Assembly (NCBI GenBank): GCA_030536555.1
Contig: JAUNPU010000008.1
Span: 1 to 64,000 of the forward strand
Length of the DNA: 64,000 bases
Direction: 5' to 3'
Source of the DNA: Eubacteriales bacterium
Lineage (GTDB): Bacteria; Bacillota; Clostridia; Lachnospirales; Lachnospiraceae
Within the stretch, counting starts at the first letter, position 1. Each line of letters begins with the position of its first letter. The notes beneath the pieces are model-generated. The model was not told the DNA's origin. It worked only from the letters and a program-made list of their open reading frames with translations, and did no database searches. Shown here one piece after another: positions 55,412 through 63,281 of the stretch. The position numbers and the translations under genes were made by a program.

Positions 55412-56518
55412 ATGAAGAAACAGACAATATCAAAAAACAAACTTTATACCCTGATTGCTCTTCTGGCAGTCATTGCCCTCCTTGGATTTCTGCAGGCGAA
55501 CAGCAGCACCTACAGCTACCAGATCTCCATCCTGGAGCGAAGCGCCATCTACGCGGTCGTGGCCGTATCCATGAACCTCTTAACCGGCTTTACCGGACTG
55601 TTCTCCTTAGGACAGGCAGGATTTATGGCAATCGGTGCCTACACCGTGGCGATTCTGACGATTCCGCTGGAAGCGCGGGAAAGCGTTTACTATGTAAATG
55701 GTATCTCCCCGGCGATTGCGAACCTGCACTGTCCGTTCTGGCTGGCGCTGATCATCGCAGGTCTTCTGGCAGCCGGTGTTGCAGCCCTGATCGGCATCCC
55801 GGTGCTTCGCTTAAAGAGCGACTACCTGGCAATCGCCACCCTGGGATTTTCCGAGATTATCCGTGCTGTCATCGCTGCCCCGCAGCTTGACCGCATTACC
55901 AACGGTTCCTACGGCTTAAAGAGCATTCCGGGCTTCCCGAACCTGTTCGTAGCCTTCGGACTCTGTGCCCTCTGCATCCTGCTGATGATTCTTCTCATCA
56001 ACTCCTCCTACGGCCGTGCGTTCAAGGCGCTGCGCGAGGATGAGGTGGCTGCTCAGGCCATGGGACTGAACCTGTTCCACTACAAAGAGCTGGCTTTCGT
56101 CATCTCCTCTTTCTTCACAGGAGTGGGTGGCGGACTGCTTGCCATGTTCATGCGTTCCATCGAGTCCAGAACCTTCTCCATCTCCCTGACCTACGACATC
56201 CTGCTGATTGTCGTATTGGGCGGCATCGGCAGCGTCACCGGCAGCGTGCTGGGTTCCTTCCTGGTAACCGCCGGACGTGAGTGGCTGCGATTCTTCGACA
56301 ACCCGCTGACCATCGCCGGCGTACAGATTCCGCTGTTTCGCACCGGCTTCCGTATGGTCATCTTCTCCATCCTGCTGATGGTTGTTGTACTCTTCTACAG
56401 CCGCGGCCTGATGGGCAGCAATGAGTTCTCCTGGGACGGTCTCGCACGACTCATCAGGAGCATTCCTTCCCGGTTCAGACGGAATCAGAAAACACAGAAG
56501 GGGGAGAAGACATCATGA
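55412..56518 (+). CDS. livM: Branched-chain amino acid ABC transporter permease
   Basis: 368 aa from ATG 55412 (GAGGTGGCCGAC upstream), 10 bp after livH. LivM class: MNLLTGFTGLFSLGQAGFMAIGAY, LAIATLGFSEIIRAV, and VVLGGIGSVTGSVLGS. The last ~35 residues are basic and cytosolic. Its stop overlaps the livG start (ATGA). Confidence 0.95.
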   Translation: MKKQTISKNKLYTLIALLAVIALLGFLQANSSTYSYQISILERSAIYAVVAVSMNLLTGFTGLFSLGQAGFMAIGAYTVAILTIPLEARESVYYVNGISPAIANLHCPFWLALIIAGLLAAGVAALIGIPVLRLKSDYLAIATLGFSEIIRAVIAAPQLDRITNGSYGLKSIPGFPNLFVAFGLCALCILLMILLINSSYGRAFKALREDEVAAQAMGLNLFHYKELAFVISSFFTGVGGGLLAMFMRSIESRTFSISLTYDILLIVVLGGIGSVTGSVLGSFLVTAGREWLRFFDNPLTIAGVQIPLFRTGFRMVIFSILLMVVVLFYSRGLMGSNEFSWDGLARLIRSIPSRFRRNQKTQKGEKTS

Positions 56519-57381
56519 CAGAACAGACACTTCACAAAGAAAATGTACTTCACATGGAACATGTGACCATGCAGTTCGGCGGTGTCGTAGCCGTCAACGG
56601 ACTGACTCTGGATGTAAATAAAGGAGAGATCGTAGCCCTGATCGGCCCCAACGGCGCGGGCAAGACCACCGCATTCAACTGTGTGACCGGCATCTACGAG
56701 CCGACCTACGGCAAGGTGGATTTCAACGGCGAGACCATCCTCTCCTCCACTCCGAAGGGGAAAATGGAAAAAATGTATCTGGGTGATGTGACTCCGACCG
56801 CACTCCCGATCATCCGAAACACGCCGGATGTGATCACGAAAAAGGGCATCGCCCGCACGTTCCAGAACATCCGCCTGTTCGGTCAGCTGACCGTATTTGA
56901 AAATGTACTGATTGCCAAGCACATGCGTGCCAAGCAGAATGTGTTCTCCGCAACCCTCCGCTTAAACCACGCGGAGGAACAGCGGATGCGAGACGAGACC
57001 ATGGCGCTTCTCAAGGAGCAGCATCTGGAACATCTGAAGGATGAGATTGCCTCCTCCCTTCCTTACGGCCTGCAGCGCCGTCTGGAGATTGCCCGGGCAC
57101 TGGCGACAGAGCCGACCCTGCTTCTTCTGGATGAGCCTGCTGCCGGCATGAACCCGCAGGAGACCCAGGAGCTGACAGATTTTATCCGGGAAATCCGCGA
57201 TACCTATCATCTGTCCATTTTCATGATCGAGCACCATATGGATCTGGTCATGCAGATTTCCGACCGCATCTACGTGCTGGACTTCGGCAAACTGATAGCA
57301 CACGGTACGCCGGACGAGATTCAGAACAATCAGCGTGTAATTGACGCATATCTGGGGGTGAGTGACGATGCTGAAGATTGA
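56515..57381 (+). CDS. livG: Branched-chain amino acid ABC transporter ATPase
   Basis: 288 aa. Walker A GPNGAGKTTAFN, Q-loop ARTFQNIRLF, signature LPYGLQRRLEIARAL, Walker B LLLLDEPAAGMN and the H-loop MIEHHMD. The LivG-type insertion between Walker A and the signature is present (EKMYLGDVTPTALPIIR and onward). Overlaps livM by 4 bp and livF by 14 bp. Confidence 0.95.
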   Translation: MTEQTLHKENVLHMEHVTMQFGGVVAVNGLTLDVNKGEIVALIGPNGAGKTTAFNCVTGIYEPTYGKVDFNGETILSSTPKGKMEKMYLGDVTPTALPIIRNTPDVITKKGIARTFQNIRLFGQLTVFENVLIAKHMRAKQNVFSATLRLNHAEEQRMRDETMALLKEQHLEHLKDEIASSLPYGLQRRLEIARALATEPTLLLLDEPAAGMNPQETQELTDFIREIRDTYHLSIFMIEHHMDLVMQISDRIYVLDFGKLIAHGTPDEIQNNQRVIDAYLGVSDDAED

Positions 57382-58078
57382 TAATCTGCGAGTGAATTAC
57401 GGCGGAATCGAGGCCGTAAAAGGAGTTTCTTTTGAAGTACCGGACGGGAGTATCGTGACCCTGATCGGAGCCAACGGCGCCGGTAAGAGCACCACCCTCC
57501 GCTCCATCGTCGGACTGGTGAAGGCTGCCGAGGGAAGCAGCATCACCCTGGACGGGGAAGAGCTGATCGGCATGGATACCCCGGACATCGTGAAAAAGGG
57601 AATCTCCCTGGTGCCGGAAGGCCGCCGGGTGTTCCCGGATATGACCGTAATCGAGAACATCAAGATTGGTGCCTACTTGAGAAATGACTCCATTGAGGAA
57701 GATATCGAGCGGGTACACGCACTGTTTCCGCGCCTGAAGGAGCGAAGCTGGCAGCTGGCCGGCACCCTCTCCGGCGGCGAGCAGCAGATGCTTGCCGTGG
57801 CCCGCGCCCTGATGAGCAAGCCGAAGATCCTGATGATGGATGAGCCGTCCCTGGGACTGGCGCCGATCATCGTCAAGAACATCTTCTCCATCATCAAGGA
57901 GATCAACAAGCAGGGCACCACCGTGCTTCTGATCGAGCAGAACGCCAACATGGCTCTCCACGTCGCCGATTACGCCTATGTACTGGAGACCGGCAAGATT
58001 ACCATGACCGGCACCGGCAAAGAGCTGCTGGCGGATGAATCCGTGAAAGCGGCTTATCTGGGGAAGAAATCAAACTGA
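57368..58078 (+). CDS. livF: Branched-chain amino acid ABC transporter ATPase
   Basis: 236 aa from ATG 57368 (a GTG two codons earlier is possible; GGGGGTGAG precedes). Walker A GANGAGKSTTLR, signature LSGGEQQMLAVARAL, Walker B ILMMDEPSLGLAP, H-loop LLIEQNA. Last gene of the liv operon, which ends at the terminator 58100-58131. Confidence 0.95.
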   Translation: MLKIDNLRVNYGGIEAVKGVSFEVPDGSIVTLIGANGAGKSTTLRSIVGLVKAAEGSSITLDGEELIGMDTPDIVKKGISLVPEGRRVFPDMTVIENIKIGAYLRNDSIEEDIERVHALFPRLKERSWQLAGTLSGGEQQMLAVARALMSKPKILMMDEPSLGLAPIIVKNIFSIIKEINKQGTTVLLIEQNANMALHVADYAYVLETGKITMTGTGKELLADESVKAAYLGKKSN

Positions 58079-58099
58079 TAAAAACTTTGATTATTCAAA

Positions 58100-58131
58100 A
58101 AAGGGACTGTCTGTTTTCCGACAGTCCCTTT
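58100..58131. terminator. Bidirectional terminator between livF and tsf
   Basis: AAGGGACTGTC (58101-58111) pairs with GACAGTCCCTT (58120-58130), with A6 before and TTTC after. It ends the liv operon (+) and, with a good T6 on the minus strand, tsf (-). This removes any read-through from tsf towards a distant pyrH. Confidence 0.88.
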
Positions 58132-58153
58132 CTCATTATTTCTAAAATCAGTA

Positions 58154-59092
58154 TTAGTTGCCCATCTGAGCAGCAACCTCTGCTGCGAAGTCGTCTACTT
58201 TCTTCTCCAGGCCTTCACCAGTCTCGAAACGAACGAACTTCTTAACCTTGATGTCAGCACCGTTTGCCTTAGCAACCTCTGCTACATACTGGCTTACGGT
58301 CTGCTTGCCGTCCTCTGCCTTAACGTATACCTGGTCTAACAGGCAGATCTCTTTCAGCTCTTTGTTGATACGACCAGCGATCATACCCTGGATAACCTTC
58401 TCCGGCTTGGAAGCTTCCTTCGGATCGTTCTGAATCTGAGCCATCAGGATGCTCTTCTCATGCTCGATGTACTCAGCGCTGATCTCGTCGCGGGAGGTGT
58501 ACAGCGGCTTTAACGCTGCTGCCTGCATTGCTACGTTCTTAGCCATCTCCTGGATTGCATCGTTTACAACGGTGGTCTCAACGTCTACCAGAACGCCGAT
58601 CTTGCCGCCAGCGTGGATGTAGGATGCTACGAAGCCGTTAGCCTCCTCGATCTTCTCGAAGCGACGGATGTTCATATTCTCACCGATAATGGAAATCTGT
58701 GCAGACAGAGCCTCTTTCACGGTCAGGTTCTCGTCTTTTGCCCACTTCTCTTCCATGAATGCGTCCATATCTGCTGCGCCGGTGTTCAGAGCCTGTGCTG
58801 CAACATCTGCTACATAAGCCTGGAATACAGCGTTCTTAGCAACGAAGTCAGTCTCTGCGTTAACCTCTACAACAACTGCCTTCTTGCCGTCAGCGGTAAC
58901 AGCGGTATCAACAATACCCTCTGCTGCGATACGACCAGCCTTCTTAGCTGCGCCAGCCAGTCCTTTTTCTCTCAGGAACTCAACTGCCTTGTCCATATCG
59001 CCGTCGGTAGCGGTCAGTGCTTTCTTGCAATCCATCATGCCTGCACCGGTCATTTCTCTTAACTCTTTTACCATTGCTGCGGTTACTGCCAT
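58154..59092 (-). CDS. tsf: Translation elongation factor Ts
   Basis: The nucleotide exchange factor for EF-Tu, 312 aa. Start at 59092 (GGAGGAAATTACA-ATG). N-terminal UBA-like domain VKELREMTGAGMMDCKKAL, then the conserved VEVNAETDFVAKN. Downstream of rpsB, as usual; the next gene of the usual order, pyrH, is missing here. Confidence 0.97.
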   Translation of the reverse strand: MAVTAAMVKELREMTGAGMMDCKKALTATDGDMDKAVEFLREKGLAGAAKKAGRIAAEGIVDTAVTADGKKAVVVEVNAETDFVAKNAVFQAYVADVAAQALNTGAADMDAFMEEKWAKDENLTVKEALSAQISIIGENMNIRRFEKIEEANGFVASYIHAGGKIGVLVDVETTVVNDAIQEMAKNVAMQAAALKPLYTSRDEISAEYIEHEKSILMAQIQNDPKEASKPEKVIQGMIAGRINKELKEICLLDQVYVKAEDGKQTVSQYVAEVAKANGADIKVKKFVRFETGEGLEKKVDDFAAEVAAQMGN

Positions 59093-59139
59093 TGTAATTT
59101 CCTCCATGTTTATATATTGTTTTCGTTGGAAAAGCAAAA

Positions 59140-59175
59140 GTGCTCCAACCTGCATGTTGCTGCAGGCCGAAGCAC
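59140..59175 (-). terminator. Hairpin between rpsB and tsf, possible partial terminator
   Basis: On the minus strand GTGCTTC...GAGCAC encloses CCTGCA/TGCAGG and is followed by TTTT-GC-TTTT. It lies in the 96-bp rpsB-tsf spacer and may set the ratio of S2 to EF-Ts. Confidence 0.6.
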
Positions 59176-59188
59176 CGTATTTCTTTGA

Positions 59189-59929
59189 TTAAGCCTCTAC
59201 AGTCTCTTCTGCTGCCTCAAAAGCCTCAGTGAAATCTGCCTCTGCCTCACCCTGGTTTGCTTCGATAACTGCATCTGCCATCTTAGCTACGATTAATTTT
59301 ACAGCTCTGATTGCATCGTCGTTACCCGGGATTACATAATCCAGCTCCTCCGGATCACAGTTGGTGTCTGCGATACCGATTAACGGAATACCCAGAGTAT
59401 GAGCTTCCTGTACGCAGATTCTTTCCTTCTTCGGGTCTACGATGAAGATTGCATCCGGGAGCTTCTTCATCTCTTTGATACCGCCCAGGTTCTTCTCCAG
59501 CTTATCCCACTCTTTCTTCAGCTCGATAACTTCCTTCTTCGGCAGTACATCAAAGGTACCGTCCTCAGACATTGTCTCGATCTCTTTCAGACGAGCGATT
59601 CTGCTCTGGATGGTCTTGAAGTTGGTCAGCATGCCGCCCAGCCATCTCTCGTTTACATAGAACATACCACAACGCTCGGACTCAACCTTGATAGCATCCT
59701 GAGCCTGCTTCTTGGTACCAACGAACAGGATGGTGCCGCCGTTAGCTGCGATCTCAGATACTGCGTTGTAAGCCTCGTCAACCTTACCTACGGACTTCTG
59801 TAAGTCGATGATGTAGATACCGTTTCTCTCGGTGTAGATGTACGGAGCCATTTTCGGGTTCCATCTTCTGGTCTGGTGTCCGAAGTGAACACCTGCTTCT
59901 AAAAGCTGCTTCATAGAAATAACGCTCAT
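59189..59929 (-). CDS. rpsB: 30S ribosomal protein S2
   Basis: 246 aa from ATG 59929 (GGAGGAAGAAAAC upstream). Family motifs [47 protein letters not shown] and the C-terminal [28 protein letters not shown]. The acidic tail ([21 protein letters not shown]) is common in S2. First gene of the rpsB-tsf unit with its own promoter and a structured leader. Confidence 0.98.
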   Translation of the reverse strand: MSVISMKQLLEAGVHFGHQTRRWNPKMAPYIYTERNGIYIIDLQKSVGKVDEAYNAVSEIAANGGTILFVGTKKQAQDAIKVESERCGMFYVNERWLGGMLTNFKTIQSRIARLKEIETMSEDGTFDVLPKKEVIELKKEWDKLEKNLGGIKEMKKLPDAIFIVDPKKERICVQEAHTLGIPLIGIADTNCDPEELDYVIPGNDDAIRAVKLIVAKMADAVIEANQGEAEADFTEAFEAAEETVEA

Positions 59930-59958
59930 GTTTTCTTCCTCCATTTGGTTTTTACTTC

Positions 59959-60021
59959 CGTCTGCGTCTTATGCTTCCTCCGGGACCCTGATTCAGGCAC
60001 CGCCGTCAGAATCGGCAGACG
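59959..60021 (-). promoter_or_regulatory. Structured leader RNA of rpsB (possible S2 feedback site)
   Basis: A 7-bp closing helix CGTCTGC/GCAGACG (60015-60021 with 59959-59965, minus strand) encloses smaller stems, including CCTGA-A-TCAGG and GATTC/GAATC. Lies between the rpsB promoter and start codon. Ribosomal protein genes are often feedback-controlled through such leaders; I cannot match it to a named family. Confidence 0.4.
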
Positions 60022-60041
60022 TGTTTTTTATCAGCTTTTCT

Positions 60042-60070
60042 ATGGTATCATATCTTTCATGGTTTGACAA
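60042..60070 (-). promoter_or_regulatory. rpsB-tsf promoter
   Basis: On the minus strand TTGTCA (60065-60070), 17 bp, TACCAT (60042-60047); start near 60035, giving a leader of about 105 nt. A match of 5/6 plus 4/6. Confidence 0.6.
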
Positions 60071-60143
60071 GCAGTTTTTTCACAGAAATCTCCTAAAAGC
60101 CAGAAAACATGCCGCATTCCCATCCCCTGGAAGGCATTACAAT

Positions 60144-60211
60144 AAAAAAGCAGAGATTCCTGCCGCCGGCGGCTGCATCTGTGCCTCCGCCGGCGGCTCC
60201 GGAATCTCTGC
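60144..60211 (-). terminator. codY terminator
   Basis: On the minus strand GCAGAGATTCC (from 60201-60211) pairs with GGAATCTCTGC (60150-60160), with an inner GC-rich stem of GCCGCCGGCGG type, followed by T6 (60144-60149). A very stable terminator between codY and rpsB. Confidence 0.88.
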
Positions 60212-60234
60212 TGTTCATATGATTTCGGCTTGCG

Positions 60235-61011
60235 TTACTTGGATGTCTTGATATTCTTTAACTCTTCAAATACGACGTCGTTCAGCACCTTGATGTAAGT
60301 ACCCTTCATACCGGAGGACCGGGACTCGATGACACCGGCGCTCTCGAACTTGCGAAGTGCATTGACGATCACGGAACGGGTAATGCCCACCCGGTCTGCA
60401 ATCTTGCTGGCAACCAGAATACCTTCGTTGCCGTCTAACTCCTCGAAGATATGGGTGATTGCTTCCAGCTCGGAGAAGGAAAGGGTGCTGATCGCTGACT
60501 TAACGATTTGGACCTTACGGGTCTCCTCTGCATTCTCCTCGTTCACGGAGCGCATCATCTCCAGACCCACAACGGTGGTGCCGTACTCACTCAAGATGAT
60601 GTCATCGATGTCGTACTGCTCATCGCTCTTGTAGATGAACAGGGTACCCAGACGCTCACCTGCAATGTCGATCGGTGCGATGATCGCCTGATACTTCTTC
60701 ACGTTCTCCTCTGCGAATCCCAGGGTAGCCAGGTTGACGTTCTCCTTCGTAGACAGGATGCTCAACAGTCTCTCGTTCAGCATGGCGTCCACGAACCCGC
60801 CCACCTGGTCTGCAATCAGCTCTTCGATTTCATCTACTCCCGGCCAAAGTCCCACACCCAGGACCTTGCCCTTCTTGCTGATTACCAGGATATTGGAGAA
60901 AAGGATCTCGCTCAGTACTTTACAGATGTCATTGAAGACTACTTTGTGCGAGTTGTTATTATGCAATAATTTGTTGATTTTTCTCGTTTTATCCAGAAGT
61001 TGTACGCTCAT
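60235..61011 (-). CDS. codY: GTP- and branched-chain amino acid-sensing global regulator CodY
   Basis: 258 aa: N-terminal GAF-like domain that binds isoleucine/valine (MSVQLLDKTRKINKLLHN, FSNILVISKKGKVLGVG, GERLGTLFIYKSD) and C-terminal winged HTH (ASKIADRVGITRSVIVNALR, followed by ESRSSGMKGTYIKVLN). Represses nutrient-acquisition and nitrogen genes in rich conditions. Starts after GAGGAGGTTTTTCGAA-ATG. The liv importer 2 kb away is a typical CodY target in related bacteria. Confidence 0.97.
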   Translation of the reverse strand: MSVQLLDKTRKINKLLHNNNSHKVVFNDICKVLSEILFSNILVISKKGKVLGVGLWPGVDEIEELIADQVGGFVDAMLNERLLSILSTKENVNLATLGFAEENVKKYQAIIAPIDIAGERLGTLFIYKSDEQYDIDDIILSEYGTTVVGLEMMRSVNEENAEETRKVQIVKSAISTLSFSELEAITHIFEELDGNEGILVASKIADRVGITRSVIVNALRKFESAGVIESRSSGMKGTYIKVLNDVVFEELKNIKTSK

Positions 61012-61050
61012 TTCGAAAAACCTCCTCGATCAAATATTATATAGCGCCGA

Positions 61051-61098
61051 AATCAGTTATGCTGATTAAATATTAACACGATTGAGGAATAATAACAA
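61051..61098 (-). promoter_or_regulatory. Probable codY promoter with overlapping inverted repeat
   Basis: On the minus strand TTGTTA (61093-61098), 17 bp, TAATAT (61070-61075). The inverted repeat AATCAG-TTATG-CTGATT (61051-61067) covers the predicted start point and could be an operator or a 5' hairpin. A perfect TATAAT closer to the gene (61036-61041) lacks a -35. Confidence 0.45.
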
Positions 61099-61137
61099 TA
61101 GTTTTTCGAATCTTTTTAACATTTTTTAAAAATTGAA

Positions 61138-63216
61138 TTATTTTGATTTTAAATTCATACTATAACCGCACTGCTCACCGGAACACAGAAGCTTGTTGCC
61201 CTTCTCCACCATATAGCTGCCGCACTTGGGGCACTTTTCGGTGGACGGCTTCTGCCAGGACATGAAATCACACTCCGGATTGTCCTCACATCCGTAGTAG
61301 CGTCTGCCCTTCTTGGTCTTCTTGATCACCACTTCCTTGCCGCACTTGGGACAGGGAACGCCGATCTTCTCCAGATACGGCTTGGTGTTCTTGCACTCCG
61401 GGAATCCCGGACATGCCAGGAACTTGCCGTGAGGACCGTACTTGATGACCATGTTGCGGCCGCAGAGATCGCAGACCACATCGCTGACCTCATCGGCAAT
61501 CTTGATGGACTCCAGAGTCTTCTCCGCAGTCTTGACCGCCTGGTCTAAATCCGGATAGAAGTTCTCCACGATGGTCTTCCACTTAACCGTGCCGTCTGCC
61601 ACCTTATCCAGCAGAAACTCCATGTTGGCAGTAAAGCTGGTATCCACAATGCTGGTAAAGCACTGCTTCATAATGCCGTTGACCGCCTCGCCCAGCTCCG
61701 TCACATACAGGTTCTTGTTCTCCTTGGTCACATAGCGTCTTGCCAGGATCGTGGTGATGGTCGGTGCGTAGGTACTTGGCCGCCCGATGCCCATCTCCTC
61801 CAGCGCCTTGACCAGAGATGCCTCCGTATAGTGCGCCGGCGGCTGCGTGAAGTGCTGGCTGGGACTTAACTCGATAAAGTTCAGCACGTCGCCCTTCTCC
61901 AGCTTGCCAAGCAGCGTGTTCTTCTCCTCCTTGTCGTCCTCCTCCACATAGACGGACATAAAGCCGTCAAAGGTCAGACGGGATGCTGACAGCGTAAACT
62001 GGTACTCTCCTGCGCCTACCTTTACAGAGGTGGTCTCGTACACTGCCGGCTGCATCCGGCTGGCAGCAAACCGCTTCCAGATCAGCTGATAGAGACGGAA
62101 CAGATCCCGCTGAAGGGAATCCTTCACCAGAACCGGAGTCAGTGTAATATCTGTCGGACGGATAGCCTCGTGTGCATCCTGAATCTTGCCATTGTTCTTC
62201 CTGGACTGCTCGCTCTGCAGTACATACTGCTCCCCGTAGGTGGAACCGATGTACTGGCGGGCTGCCAAATCAGCCTCCTCCGCAATACGGGTGGAATCCG
62301 TACGCAGGTAGGTGATCAGACCGATGGTTCCGTGTCCCTTCACATCCACGCCCTCGTACAGCTGCTGTGCCAGACGCATGGTCTTCTGGGTCGAGAAGTT
62401 CAGCACCTTGGATGCCTCCTGCTGCAGGGTACTGGTGGTAAACGGAATCGGCGGCTTCTTGGACCGCTCTCCGATCTTCACATCCTCCACCGTATAGGTC
62501 TGTCCTTCCAGTCCTGCCAGAATCTGATCCAGCTCTTCCTTGTTGTGAATCGCAATCTTCTCGCTGTGGGTGCCGTAAAACTTCGCTTTCAGAGCCTTCC
62601 TGCTGCCTTTCTGCTGAAGGTCTGCTTCCAGATTCCAGTACTCCTCCGGGATGAATGCACTGATCTCGTCCTCACGGTCACAGATCATGCGAAGCGCCAC
62701 AGACTGCACCCGGCCTGCGCTTAAGCCGCGCTTTACCTTCGCCCACAGAAGAGGGCTGATGCTGTAGCCTACCATACGGTCGAGAATTCGTCTTGCCTGC
62801 TGGGCATCCACCAGACTCATATCAATCTCTCTCGGATTCTTCAGGGAAGCCTTGACCGCATTCTTCGTGATCTCGTTGAAGCTGATCCGGTATACCTTCT
62901 TGTCCTTCGCCTCATCCAGCTTCAGTGCCTTCATCAGGTGCCAGGAAATCGCCTCTCCCTCACGGTCCGGGTCCGTTGCCAGATAGATCTTGCTGGCTTT
63001 CTTGACTTCCTTGCGAAGCTTCGCCAGAATATCGCCCTTTCCGCGAATCGTAATGTACTTCGGCTCATAATCATGCTCCACATCGATTCCCAGAGTGCTC
63101 TTCGGAAGATCACGGACATGTCCGTTGGACGCGTCCACCTCATAGCTGGAGCCTAAAAACTTCTTGATTGTCTTAACTTTTGCAGGTGACTCCACGATAA
63201 CTAAACTGTTCGCCAT
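61138..63216 (-). CDS. topA: DNA topoisomerase I
   Basis: Relaxes negative supercoils; 692 aa from ATG 63216 (MANSLVIVESPAKVKTIKKFLG, the TOPRIM start). TOPRIM acidic residues in LATDPDREGEAI, active-site Tyr in GLITYLRTDSTRI, and three C-terminal zinc fingers (CDLCGRN...CPGFPEC, CPKCGKE...CEDNPEC, CPKCGSY...CSGEQC). The frame continues 49 codons upstream, but without a ribosome site that suits. Between dprA and codY; trmFO, often found between topA and codY, is not there. Confidence 0.97.
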   Translation of the reverse strand: MANSLVIVESPAKVKTIKKFLGSSYEVDASNGHVRDLPKSTLGIDVEHDYEPKYITIRGKGDILAKLRKEVKKASKIYLATDPDREGEAISWHLMKALKLDEAKDKKVYRISFNEITKNAVKASLKNPREIDMSLVDAQQARRILDRMVGYSISPLLWAKVKRGLSAGRVQSVALRMICDREDEISAFIPEEYWNLEADLQQKGSRKALKAKFYGTHSEKIAIHNKEELDQILAGLEGQTYTVEDVKIGERSKKPPIPFTTSTLQQEASKVLNFSTQKTMRLAQQLYEGVDVKGHGTIGLITYLRTDSTRIAEEADLAARQYIGSTYGEQYVLQSEQSRKNNGKIQDAHEAIRPTDITLTPVLVKDSLQRDLFRLYQLIWKRFAASRMQPAVYETTSVKVGAGEYQFTLSASRLTFDGFMSVYVEEDDKEEKNTLLGKLEKGDVLNFIELSPSQHFTQPPAHYTEASLVKALEEMGIGRPSTYAPTITTILARRYVTKENKNLYVTELGEAVNGIMKQCFTSIVDTSFTANMEFLLDKVADGTVKWKTIVENFYPDLDQAVKTAEKTLESIKIADEVSDVVCDLCGRNMVIKYGPHGKFLACPGFPECKNTKPYLEKIGVPCPKCGKEVVIKKTKKGRRYYGCEDNPECDFMSWQKPSTEKCPKCGSYMVEKGNKLLCSGEQCGYSMNLKSK

Positions 63217-63281
63217 TGTTACTGTTACTCCTATATATGCCTTTTTTGCGGCAGTCCAGCGCCTGTCTTCCGGCTGAACCG

